Shown here one piece after another: positions 11,071 through 20,438 of a stretch of DNA of 64,000 bases; position 1 is the first letter of the stretch, and every line of letters begins with the position of its first letter. The notes below the pieces were generated by a model that searched no databases, was not told the origin of the DNA, and saw only the letters and a program-made list of their open reading frames with translations. This DNA is from Pseudomonas nitroreducens (GTDB taxonomy: Bacteria; Pseudomonadota; Gammaproteobacteria; Pseudomonadales; Pseudomonadaceae). The DNA lies in contig NZ_JACHLI010000020.1 of assembly GCF_014204515.1 (NCBI RefSeq), forward strand, positions 68,031 to 132,030, read 5' to 3'. The position numbers and the translations under genes were made by a program.

Positions 11071-12234
11071 ATGAGCTACCCCTCCCTCAACTTCGGCCTC
11101 GGCGAAACCATCGACATGCTGCGCGAGCAGGTGCAGGGCTTCGTCGCCAGCGAACTCGCCCCGCGCGCCGCGCAGATCGACGCCGACAACCTGTTCCCCA
11201 TGGACATGTGGAAGAAGTTCGGCGACATGGGCCTGCTCGGCATCACCGTCGCGGAGGAATACGGCGGCGCCAACATGGGTTACCTGGCCCACGTCATCGC
11301 CATCGAGGAAATCAGCCGTGGTTCGGCCTCGGTCGGCCTGTCCTATGGCGCGCACTCCAACCTGTGCGTCAACCAGATCAAGCGCAACGGCAACGCCGAG
11401 CAGAAGGCCAAGTACCTGCCCAAGCTGATCAGCGGCGAGCACGTCGGCGCCCTGGCCATGAGCGAGCCCAACGCCGGCTCCGACGTGGTGTCGATGAAGC
11501 TGCGCGCCGAGAAGCGCGGCGACCGCTTCGTCCTCAACGGCAGCAAGACCTGGATCACCAACGGCCCGGATGCCAACACCTACGTGATCTACGCCAAGAC
11601 CGAGCCGGAGAAAGGCGCCCACGGCATCACCGCGTTCATCGTCGAGCGCGACTGGAAGGGCTTCAGCCGTGGCAGCAAGTTCGACAAGCTGGGCATGCGC
11701 GGCTCGAACACCTGCGAGCTGTTCTTCGATGACGTGGAAGTGCCGGAAGAGAACGTGCTGGGCGCGGTCAACGGCGGCGTGAAGGTGCTGATGAGCGGCC
11801 TGGACTACGAGCGCGTGGTGCTCGCCGGCGGCCCGATCGGCATCATGCAGGCGTGCATGGACGTGATCGTCCCCTACATCCACGACCGCAAGCAGTTCGG
11901 CCAGAGCATCGGCGAGTTTCAGCTGATCCAGGGCAAGGTCGCCGACATGTACACCCAGCTCAACGCCAGCCGCGCCTACCTGTACGCGGTGGCCCAGGCC
12001 TGCGACCGTGGCGAGACCACCCGCAAGGACGCCGCCGGGGTGATCCTCTACACCGCCGAGCGCGCGACGCAAATGGCCCTGGACGCCATCCAGATTCTTG
12101 GCGGCAACGGCTACATCAACGAGTTCCCCACCGGCCGCCTGCTGCGCGACGCCAAGCTCTACGAAATCGGCGCCGGCACCAGCGAAATCCGCCGCATGCT
12201 GATCGGCCGCGAGCTGTTCAACGAAACAAAATAA
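11071..12234 (+). CDS. liuA: Isovaleryl-CoA dehydrogenase
   Basis: The product (387 aa) oxidises isovaleryl-CoA to 3-methylcrotonyl-CoA with FAD and passes electrons to ETF. The catalytic base is Glu247 in GLDYERVVLAGG, the helix-G position that distinguishes isovaleryl-CoA dehydrogenases from other acyl-CoA dehydrogenases. Family motifs ALAMSEPNAGSDV (substrate/FAD) and the C-terminal GAGTSEIRRMLIGREL are present. It is the first enzymatic step in this operon and shares the transcript with liuR. Confidence 0.95.
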   Translation: MSYPSLNFGLGETIDMLREQVQGFVASELAPRAAQIDADNLFPMDMWKKFGDMGLLGITVAEEYGGANMGYLAHVIAIEEISRGSASVGLSYGAHSNLCVNQIKRNGNAEQKAKYLPKLISGEHVGALAMSEPNAGSDVVSMKLRAEKRGDRFVLNGSKTWITNGPDANTYVIYAKTEPEKGAHGITAFIVERDWKGFSRGSKFDKLGMRGSNTCELFFDDVEVPEENVLGAVNGGVKVLMSGLDYERVVLAGGPIGIMQACMDVIVPYIHDRKQFGQSIGEFQLIQGKVADMYTQLNASRAYLYAVAQACDRGETTRKDAAGVILYTAERATQMALDAIQILGGNGYINEFPTGRLLRDAKLYEIGAGTSEIRRMLIGRELFNETK

Positions 12235-12237
12235 GCC

Positions 12238-12310
12238 ACAGGCGACAGGCTGCAAGCTGCAAGCGAAAGCAGGAGCACCCGCCTGCGGCCTGCAGCTTGT
12301 AGCCTGCAGC
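12238..12310. repeat. Inverted repeat, family F, between liuA and liuB
   Basis: Alternating CAGGCTGCAAGCTGCAAGC and GCCTGCAGCTTGTAGCCTGC arms can form a long hairpin. It fills the 90-bp gap inside the operon; a related copy lies between liuB and liuC. Confidence 0.75.
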
Positions 12311-12324
12311 GCGCGGAGAACCGA

Positions 12325-13932
12325 ATGACCATTCTTAACACCCAGATCAATACGCGCTCCCCGGAATACGCCGCCAACGCCGCGACCATGCTGGAGAACG
12401 TCCAGGACCTGCGCGCCGTCCTCGGCCGCGTCCACGAAGGCGGCGGCGCCGCTGCCCAGGCCAAGCACACCGCGCGCGGCAAGCTGCTGGTACGCGAGCG
12501 CATCAACCGCCTGCTCGACGCCGGCTCGCCCTTCCTCGAAGTCTCCGCCCTCGCCGCCCATGAGGTGTACGGCGAAGACGTCGCCGCCGCCGGCGTGGTC
12601 GCCGGTATCGGCCGCGTGGAAGGCGTGGAATGCATGATCGTCGGCAACGACGCCACGGTGAAAGGCGGCAGCTACTACCCGCTGACCGTGAAGAAACACC
12701 TGCGCGCCCAGACCATCGCCCAGCAGAATCGCCTGCCGTGCATCTACCTGGTGGACTCGGGCGGCGCCAACCTGCCGCGCCAGGACGAGGTGTTCCCCGA
12801 CCGCGAGCACTTCGGCCGGATCTTCTTCAACCAGGCCAACATGAGCGCCCAGGGCATCCCGCAGATCGCCGTGGTGATGGGCTCCTGCACCGCCGGCGGC
12901 GCCTACGTGCCGGCGATGAGCGACGAGACCATCATGGTCCGCGAGCAGGCCACCATCTTCCTCGCCGGCCCACCGCTGGTGAAGGCCGCCACCGGTGAAG
13001 TGGTGAGCGCCGAGGACCTGGGCGGTGCCGACGTGCACTGCAAGACCTCCGGCGTGGCCGACCATTACGCCGAGGACGACGAGCACGCGCTGGCCATCGC
13101 CCGCCGCTGCATCGCCAACCTCAACTGGAGCAAGCAGGGCCAGCTCAATACCCGTGCCCCGCGCGCGCCGCTGTACGCCAGCGACGAGCTGTACGGGGTG
13201 ATCCCGGTGGACAGCAAGCAGCCCTTCGACGTGCGCGAGATCATCGCCCGCCTGGTCGACGGCAGCGAATTCGACGAGTTCAAGGCACTGTTCGGCACCA
13301 CCCTGGTGTGCGGCTTCGCCCACCTGCACGGCTACCCGGTGGCGATCCTCGCCAACAACGGCATTCTCTTCGCCGAAGCCGCGCAGAAAGGCGCGCACTT
13401 CATCGAACTGGCCTGCCAGCGCGGCATCCCGCTGGTGTTCCTGCAGAACATCACCGGCTTCATGGTCGGCCAGAAGTACGAGGCCGGCGGCATCGCCAAG
13501 CACGGCGCCAAGCTGGTCACCGCGGTGGCCTGCGCCCAGGTGCCGAAGTTCACCGTGATCATCGGCGGCAGCTTCGGCGCCGGTAACTACGGCATGTGCG
13601 GCCGCGCCTACGACCCGCGCTTCCTGTGGATGTGGCCCAACGCGCGGATCGGCGTGATGGGCGGCGAACAGGCCGCAGGCGTGCTGGCCCAGGTCAAGCG
13701 CGAGCAGGCCGAACGCGCCGGCAACGCACTGTCCGCCGAGGACGAGGCGAAGATCAAGGCGCCGATCCTCGAACAGTACGAGCGCCAGGGTCACCCCTAC
13801 TACTCCAGCGCGCGCCTGTGGGACGACGGCGTCATTGACCCGGCGCAGACTCGTGACGTGCTCGGCCTGGCCCTCTCCGCCTCGCTCAACGCGCCGGTCG
13901 AAGCCACGCGCTTCGGCGTATTCAGGATGTAA
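12325..13932 (+). CDS. liuB: Methylcrotonyl-CoA carboxylase, carboxyltransferase (beta) subunit
   Basis: The product (535 aa) transfers the carboxyl group from biotin on LiuD to 3-methylcrotonyl-CoA, giving 3-methylglutaconyl-CoA. Two crotonase-fold carboxyltransferase halves are visible, with oxyanion segments YLVDSGGANLPRQ and, in the C-terminal half, FLQNITGFMVGQKYE and GGSFGAGNYGMCGRAY, all characteristic of MCC/GCC beta subunits. GGAG precedes the start. Length is normal for the family. It pairs with LiuD, encoded two genes downstream. Confidence 0.95.
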   Translation: MTILNTQINTRSPEYAANAATMLENVQDLRAVLGRVHEGGGAAAQAKHTARGKLLVRERINRLLDAGSPFLEVSALAAHEVYGEDVAAAGVVAGIGRVEGVECMIVGNDATVKGGSYYPLTVKKHLRAQTIAQQNRLPCIYLVDSGGANLPRQDEVFPDREHFGRIFFNQANMSAQGIPQIAVVMGSCTAGGAYVPAMSDETIMVREQATIFLAGPPLVKAATGEVVSAEDLGGADVHCKTSGVADHYAEDDEHALAIARRCIANLNWSKQGQLNTRAPRAPLYASDELYGVIPVDSKQPFDVREIIARLVDGSEFDEFKALFGTTLVCGFAHLHGYPVAILANNGILFAEAAQKGAHFIELACQRGIPLVFLQNITGFMVGQKYEAGGIAKHGAKLVTAVACAQVPKFTVIIGGSFGAGNYGMCGRAYDPRFLWMWPNARIGVMGGEQAAGVLAQVKREQAERAGNALSAEDEAKIKAPILEQYERQGHPYYSSARLWDDGVIDPAQTRDVLGLALSASLNAPVEATRFGVFRM

Positions 13933-13935
13933 GCG

Positions 13936-14002
13936 GCGGCAGGCTACAGGCGGCAGGCAGGAGCGCTCTTGCCTGCCGCCTGCAGCCTGAGGCCTGCAGC
14001 CC
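13936..14002. repeat. Inverted repeat, family F, between liuB and liuC
   Basis: GGCGGCAGGC...GCCTGCCGCC with flanking CTGCAGCC units can form a hairpin. It is the second copy of this type within the liu operon. Confidence 0.75.
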
Positions 14003-14017
14003 TTGAGGACTCTTTAC

Positions 14018-14815
14018 ATGAGCACCTTTGAAACCATTGAGCTTCATATCGACCCGCGCGGCGTCGCCAACTTCTGGCTGAACCGCCCGGAGAAGAACAA
14101 CGCCTTCAATGCCCAGACCATCGCCGAGCTGATCCAGGCGCTGGCCGCCGTGGCCAACGACGACCGCGTGCGCCTCGTCGTGCTGCGCGGCCGTGGCCGG
14201 CACTTCTGTGGCGGCGCGGACCTTGCGTGGATGCAGGAATCCGTGCAGCTGGACTACCAGGGCAACCTGGCCGACGCCCAGCAGCTCGCCGAACTGCTCT
14301 ACAACCTGCACCAGTTGAACAAGCCGACCCTTGCCGTGGTCCAGGGCGCAGCCTTTGGCGGCGGCGTCGGGCTGGTGGCCTGCTGCGACATGGCGCTGGC
14401 CGCCGAAGACGCGCAGTTCTGCCTGTCCGAAGTGCGTATCGGCCTGATCCCGGCGACCATCGGTCCCTTCGTCACCAAGGCCATCGGCCAGCGCGCCGCC
14501 ACCCGCTACGCCATGACCGCCGAGCGCTTCAGCGGCATCCGCGCCCGCGAGCTGGGCCTGGTGGACGAGCACCATCCGGCCGCCGAACTGGACGAGAAAG
14601 CCGACGCCTGGATCGCCAACCTGCTGAATAACAGTCCGGCGGCCCTGGTGGCCTGCAAGGCGCTGTTCCACGAAATCGGCGCCGGTGAACTGACCCCAGA
14701 ACGCCGCCGCTACACCGAAGCCGCCATCGCCCGCATCCGCATCAGCCCCGAGGGGCAGGAAGGCCTGCGCGCCTTCCTGGAAAAACGCAAACCGGCCTGG
14801 CAGGAGCAAGTCTGA
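14018..14815 (+). CDS. liuC: 3-methylglutaconyl-CoA hydratase
   Basis: The product (265 aa) is a crotonase-fold hydratase making 3-hydroxy-3-methylglutaryl-CoA. The oxyanion-hole motifs are VLRGRGRHFCGGADLAWM (about 52-70) and GAAFGGGVGLVACCDMALA (about 109-127). I use the ATG at 14018, which follows GAGGA at 8 nt; an alternative start 15 nt upstream lacks a ribosome-binding site. The stop codon overlaps the liuD start (TGATG), so the two are translationally coupled. Confidence 0.93.
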   Translation: MSTFETIELHIDPRGVANFWLNRPEKNNAFNAQTIAELIQALAAVANDDRVRLVVLRGRGRHFCGGADLAWMQESVQLDYQGNLADAQQLAELLYNLHQLNKPTLAVVQGAAFGGGVGLVACCDMALAAEDAQFCLSEVRIGLIPATIGPFVTKAIGQRAATRYAMTAERFSGIRARELGLVDEHHPAAELDEKADAWIANLLNNSPAALVACKALFHEIGAGELTPERRRYTEAAIARIRISPEGQEGLRAFLEKRKPAWQEQV

Positions 14816-16776
14816 TGAAGAAGATCGATACCCTGCTGGTGGCCAACCGCGGCGAGATCGCCTGCCGCGTGATGCGCACCGCCAAGGCCCTGGGCCTGAC
14901 CACCGTGGCCGTGCACAGCGCCACCGACCGCAATGCCCGCCACGTCGAAGAGGCGGACATCGCCATCGACCTGGGCGGCGCCAAGCCCGCTGAAAGCTAC
15001 CTGCGCGCCGACGCCGTGCTGGCCGCCGCCAAGGCCGCCGGCGCCCAGGCCATCCACCCCGGTTACGGCTTCCTCTCGGAGAACGCCGGCTTCGCCCGCG
15101 CCTGCGAAGAGGCCGGGCTGGTGTTCCTCGGCCCGCCGGCCAGCGCCATCGACGCCATGGGCAGCAAGTCCGCCGCCAAGGCGCTGATGGAAACCGCCGG
15201 CGTGCCGCTGGTGCCCGGCTACCACGGCGAGGCCCAGGACTATGCGACCTTCCAGCGCGAGGCGCAGCGCATCGGCTATCCGGTGCTGCTCAAGGCCGCG
15301 GCCGGTGGTGGCGGCAAGGGCATGAAGGTGGTCGAGCGCGAGGCCGAACTGGCCGAAGCGCTGGAATCCGCCCAGCGTGAAGCGCAGTCCGGCTTCGGCG
15401 ACTCGCGCATGCTGGTGGAGAAATACCTGACCAAGCCGCGCCACGTGGAAATCCAGGTGTTCGCCGACCAGCACGGCCACTGCCTGTACCTCAACGAACG
15501 CGACTGCTCGATCCAGCGCCGCCACCAGAAAGTGGTGGAGGAAGCGCCGGCGCCGGGGCTGTCCACTGAACTGCGCGCCGCCATGGGCGAGTCCGCCGTA
15601 CGTGCCGCCCAGGCCATCGGCTACGTCGGCGCTGGTACTGTCGAGTTCCTCTACGACGAAGGCAGCGGCCAGTTCTTCTTCATGGAAATGAACACCCGCC
15701 TGCAGGTGGAACACCCGGTCACCGAAGCCATCACCGGCCTCGACCTGGTGGCCTGGCAGATCCGCGTCGCCCGTGGCGAGCCGCTGCCGATCACCCAGGA
15801 ACAGGTGCCGCTGATGGGCCACGCTATCGAAGTGCGCCTGTATGCCGAAGACCCGGAAGGTGGCTTCCTGCCCGCCAGCGGCCACCTCGCGCTGTACCGC
15901 GAACCCGCCGCCGGCCCCGGCCGCCGCACCGACAGCGGCATTCGCGAGGGCGACGACATCTCGCCGTTCTACGACCCGATGCTGGCCAAGCTGATCGCCT
16001 GGGGCGAGAACCGCGAGGAAGCCCGCCAGCGCCTGCTGTCGATGCTGGCGGAAACCGCCGTCGGCGGCTTCAAGACCAACCTGGCCTTCCTGCGCCGCGT
16101 GCTGGCCCACCCGGCCTTCGCCGAAGGCGAGCTGGACACCGGCTTCATCGGCCGCTACCAGGACACCCTGCTGCCGGCTTCCACCGCCCTGCCCGAACGC
16201 TTCTGGCAGCTCGCCGCCGAAGCCTGGGTGCAGAGCGAAGCCGCCCGCGTACGCGCTGACGATGCCCATTCGCCATGGTCCGCCCAGAGCGGCTGGCGCA
16301 GCGGCCTGCCGGGGGAAACCGACCTGCACCTGTTGGCCAAGGGCGAGTCCCAGGTGGTGCGCCTGCGCCATGCCGATGGCCAGCGTATCGCCAAGCTGGA
16401 TGGTCAGTGGCTGGATGTAAAGGATGGTGAAGTCCGTCGCCGTCATCAGGTGATCCGCCGTGGCGACCACCTCTATCTGGAATGGAACGGCGAGCTGATA
16501 AGCGTGCAGCGCTTCGACCCCATCGCCGAGGCCGAAGCCGCGCATTCGCACCAGGGTGGCCTGGGCGCGCCGATGAACGGCAGCATCGTGCGCATTCTGG
16601 TCGAACCCGGCCAGAGCGTCGAAGCCGGCGCCGCGCTGGTGGTGCTCGAAGCCATGAAGATGGAACACAGCATTCGCGCGCCGCACGCTGGCGTGGTGAA
16701 ATCGCTGTATTGCAGCGAAGGCGAGCTGGTGTCCGAAGGCACCGCGTTGGTGGAGCTGGAAGAAGCGCCGGCCTGA
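14815..16776 (+). CDS. liuD: Methylcrotonyl-CoA carboxylase, biotin-containing (alpha) subunit
   Basis: The product (653 aa) combines a biotin carboxylase (N-domain LVANRGEIACRVMRTAKALG, ATP-grasp with GGGGKGMKVV, and ERDCSIQRRHQKV) with a C-terminal biotin carrier domain. The biotinylated residue is Lys615 in EAMKMEHS. It carboxylates biotin with ATP and bicarbonate and works with LiuB. Length is typical of MCC alpha subunits and slightly below PCC alpha. Overlap with liuC and co-direction with liuB support the assignment over a propionyl- or geranyl-CoA carboxylase. Confidence 0.94.
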   Translation: MKKIDTLLVANRGEIACRVMRTAKALGLTTVAVHSATDRNARHVEEADIAIDLGGAKPAESYLRADAVLAAAKAAGAQAIHPGYGFLSENAGFARACEEAGLVFLGPPASAIDAMGSKSAAKALMETAGVPLVPGYHGEAQDYATFQREAQRIGYPVLLKAAAGGGGKGMKVVEREAELAEALESAQREAQSGFGDSRMLVEKYLTKPRHVEIQVFADQHGHCLYLNERDCSIQRRHQKVVEEAPAPGLSTELRAAMGESAVRAAQAIGYVGAGTVEFLYDEGSGQFFFMEMNTRLQVEHPVTEAITGLDLVAWQIRVARGEPLPITQEQVPLMGHAIEVRLYAEDPEGGFLPASGHLALYREPAAGPGRRTDSGIREGDDISPFYDPMLAKLIAWGENREEARQRLLSMLAETAVGGFKTNLAFLRRVLAHPAFAEGELDTGFIGRYQDTLLPASTALPERFWQLAAEAWVQSEAARVRADDAHSPWSAQSGWRSGLPGETDLHLLAKGESQVVRLRHADGQRIAKLDGQWLDVKDGEVRRRHQVIRRGDHLYLEWNGELISVQRFDPIAEAEAAHSHQGGLGAPMNGSIVRILVEPGQSVEAGAALVVLEAMKMEHSIRAPHAGVVKSLYCSEGELVSEGTALVELEEAPA

Positions 16777-16787
16777 CGCCGGCATTT

Positions 16788-16862
16788 GTAGGGCGCATAA
16801 CGCGCCAGCGCTATCCGCCGCCGGACAACGGCGGATAAAGCGTGCCGCTTTATGCGCCCTAC
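16788..16862. repeat. Palindromic repeat, family B
   Basis: A full two-armed copy lies in the 364-bp gap between liuD and liuE. Confidence 0.88.
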
Positions 16863-16907
16863 CTGGCTGAATGGCGCACACCGATGCAGGCAGTGGCAGA
16901 GGACAGT

Positions 16908-17092
16908 CCCCTCTCCCTATGGGAGAGGGTTAAAGTGAGGGGAAGCCCCGCTGCGGTCGGCCAGCCCTCACCCCAGCCCTCTCCCAGGGGGAGAGGGAGT
17001 ATCCGAGCCGGGCGGACCTTCCGCGTGAACCGGAAGCCTCCCGCCGCTGAGAACAGTCCCCTCTCCCTTCAGGGAGAGGGCTAGGGAGAGGG
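16908..17092. repeat. Three family C hairpins
   Basis: Three CCCTCTCCC.../GGGAGAGGG units with associated TGAGGGG/CCCTCA flanks fill the remainder of the liuD-liuE gap. I see no gene or clear promoter there. Confidence 0.8.
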
Positions 17093-17140
17093 TGCCGAAC
17101 ACTGCGCACCCTCCTCCACGAAACACTACGAGGACCACAA

Positions 17141-18043
17141 ATGACCCTGCCAACATCCGTCCGCCTGGTCGAAGTCGGCCCGCGCGACGGCCTGCAGAAC
17201 GAGAAACAGCCCATCGCCGTCGCCGACAAGGTGCGCCTGGTGGACGACCTCACCGCCGCCGGCCTGGGCTACATCGAAGTCGGCAGCTTCGTCTCGCCCA
17301 AGTGGGTGCCGCAGATGGCCGGTTCGGCCGAAGTCTTCGCCGGCATCCAGCAGAAAGCCGGCGTCACCTACGCGGCCCTGGCGCCAAACATGAAGGGCTT
17401 CGAGGCCGCACTGGAATCGCAGGTCAAGGAAGTGGCGGTGTTCGCCGCCGCCTCCGAGGCCTTCTCGCAGAAGAACATCAACTGCTCGATCAAGGAGAGC
17501 CTGGAGCGCTTCGTTCCGGTGATGGAAGCGGCGCGCCAGCACGGTGTGCGCGTGCGCGGCTACGTCTCCTGCGTGCTCGGCTGCCCCTACCAGGGTGAGG
17601 TGGACGCGGAACAGGTCGCCGCCGTCGCTGCGGAATTGCACGCCATGGGCTGCTATGAAGTTTCCCTGGGCGACACCATCGGCGTCGGCACCGCCGGTGC
17701 CACCCGGCACATGTTCGAAGTCGTCGGCCAGCGCGTGCCACGCGCGCAACTGGCCGGGCACTTCCACGACACCTACGGCCAGGCCACGGCGAACGTCTAC
17801 GCGAGCCTGCTGGAAGGCATCGCGGTGTTCGACAGCTCGGTCGCCGGCCTCGGCGGTTGCCCCTACGCCAAGGGCGCCACCGGCAACGTCGCCACCGAGG
17901 ATGTGCTCTACCTGCTCAACGGCCTGGGCATCCACACCGGCATCGACCTGGACCTGCTGATCGACGCCGGCCAGCGCATCTGCTCGGTGCTCGACAAGCC
18001 CAACGGCTCACGCGTGGCCAAGGCGCAGCTGTCCAAGCGCTGA
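17141..18043 (+). CDS. liuE: Hydroxymethylglutaryl-CoA lyase
   Basis: The product (300 aa) cleaves 3-hydroxy-3-methylglutaryl-CoA into acetoacetate and acetyl-CoA, ending the leucine pathway. It is a DRE-TIM barrel enzyme: VGPRDGLQNEK near the N-terminus supplies the catalytic/metal residues, HFHDTYGQA is the metal-binding His-x-His strand, and GGCPYAKGATGN carries the signature Cys240. A GAGGA ribosome-binding site precedes the ATG. The repeat-filled 364-bp gap upstream could hold a separate promoter, but none is obvious. Its acetoacetate product is the substrate of the acetoacetyl-CoA synthetase encoded 6 kb downstream. Confidence 0.95.
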   Translation: MTLPTSVRLVEVGPRDGLQNEKQPIAVADKVRLVDDLTAAGLGYIEVGSFVSPKWVPQMAGSAEVFAGIQQKAGVTYAALAPNMKGFEAALESQVKEVAVFAAASEAFSQKNINCSIKESLERFVPVMEAARQHGVRVRGYVSCVLGCPYQGEVDAEQVAAVAAELHAMGCYEVSLGDTIGVGTAGATRHMFEVVGQRVPRAQLAGHFHDTYGQATANVYASLLEGIAVFDSSVAGLGGCPYAKGATGNVATEDVLYLLNGLGIHTGIDLDLLIDAGQRICSVLDKPNGSRVAKAQLSKR

Positions 18044-18122
18044 GGCCAGCACGGACCGTAGGGCGGATATCGACCCCCCTGGCTTGATCGCGCTTCTACG
18101 TGAACTTCTGCGCAAGGATCTG

Positions 18123-18240
18123 CCCTCTCCCTAACCCTCTCCCTGAAGGGAGAGGGGACTGGTTCGGTGCAGGTTGAAACTAATGAGTCAGTTGGCACAG
18201 ACGGCTCCCTCTCCCTTCAGGGAGAGGGCTGGGGAGAGGG
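18123..18240. repeat. Two family C hairpins after liuE
   Basis: Hairpins at 18123-18157 and 18207-18240 follow a half-copy of family B at about 18058. The 663-bp gap to hbcR holds only repeats and the duplicated segment described separately. Confidence 0.8.
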
Positions 18241-18312
18241 AGAAACCAAGCCACGGGCTTCCGGAAAGAAGAAAGTTGCTCCTACCAAGGGGCACTGTGT
18301 TCAACGGCTGTC

Positions 18313-18435
18313 GTAGGAGCGGACTCCGTCCGCGATGGCCCCGCACAAACCGGGAAACAATCGCGGACGGAGTCCGCTCCTACGCGGTGCCCACCCGTTC
18401 AGCAATGCTGACCCTGCTGCCACATCCCGGTACAG
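18313..18435. repeat. 123-bp direct repeat, copy 1 (contains a family A palindrome)
   Basis: This segment is repeated at 18550-18672 with a single mismatch (ACAAACC against ACAAGCC). It comprises a family A palindrome (18313-18383) plus 52 bp of otherwise unique sequence ending in CCCGGTACAG. Confidence 0.95.
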
Positions 18436-18439
18436 GATC

Positions 18440-18516
18440 GTAGGGCGCATAAAGCGGCACGCTTTATCCGCCACCAGCCCATCGGCGGATAACGCCGATG
18501 GCGTTATACGCCCTAC
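18440..18516. repeat. Palindromic repeat, family B, between the direct repeats
   Basis: A full family B copy lies between the two 123-bp direct repeats. Confidence 0.88.
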
Positions 18517-18549
18517 TCGATGCCGGCCCGCCCACATTGATCTCAACCT

Positions 18550-18672
18550 GTAGGAGCGGACTCCGTCCGCGATGGCCCCGCACAAGCCGGGAAACAATCG
18601 CGGACGGAGTCCGCTCCTACGCGGTGCCCACCCGTTCAGCAATGCTGACCCTGCTGCCACATCCCGGTACAG
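18550..18672. repeat. 123-bp direct repeat, copy 2
   Basis: It is identical to 18313-18435 at 122 of 123 positions, offset by 237 bp. It ends 34 bp before the hbcR start and so lies in that gene's promoter or leader region. Confidence 0.95.
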
Positions 18673-18706
18673 TGCGCCCTCTGTCCACCCCGCGCACGGC
18701 CTGCCC

Positions 18707-20131
<1,425 letters not shown>

Positions 20132-20135
20132 AAAC

Positions 20136-20158
20136 GAGACACGTCTCAAAATAGAGAC
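20136..20158 (+). promoter_or_regulatory. Candidate HbcR upstream activating sequence
   Basis: GAGAC-AC-GTCTC (20136-20147) and a further GAGAC (20154-20158) lie just after the hbcR stop, about 140 bp before a -24/-12 promoter. An isolated GTCTC follows at 20211. Clustered half-sites at this distance fit an enhancer for a sigma-54 activator. Confidence 0.5.
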
Positions 20159-20290
20159 AAACCCGCGAACTGCGATAAAACGGGAAAATATCCCCAGCGG
20201 CGCCGCCAATGTCTCCAATCCGAGAAAAAGCTTTGCCGCCACTTACTATCATTCTCAAAATAAGACTTGTAAATCAATTAGTTACAGTCT

Positions 20291-20306
20291 TGGCACAGTC
20301 CTGGCT
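20291..20306 (+). promoter_or_regulatory. Sigma-54 (-24/-12) promoter of the 3-hydroxybutyrate operon
   Basis: TTGGCAC and TGGC are present with exactly 10 nt between the GG and GC dinucleotides. The site is 133 bp before the porin start. Confidence 0.7.
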
Positions 20307-20438
20307 ATAGCGTCTGTCGCGGCACCCGTCCGCACAGCCGACATAACAACAATCAACGCTGCCCGAACGCGAACCTACCCCAGCGGACACCACGGCTAGT
20401 CCCGCTTCGCACACGGCGCCGCGCCAGGAGATCACCCG

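Noticed and set aside
10567..13794. A 1075-codon open frame on the minus strand opposite liuRAB
   Set aside because: It is a GC-driven shadow frame: low complexity, rich in Ala/Gly/Val/His, no ribosome-binding site, and fully covered by well-supported genes on the other strand.
18572..18706. N-terminal extension of HbcR
   Set aside because: It runs through the duplicated family A repeat; the PAS domain starts shortly after the ATG at 18707.
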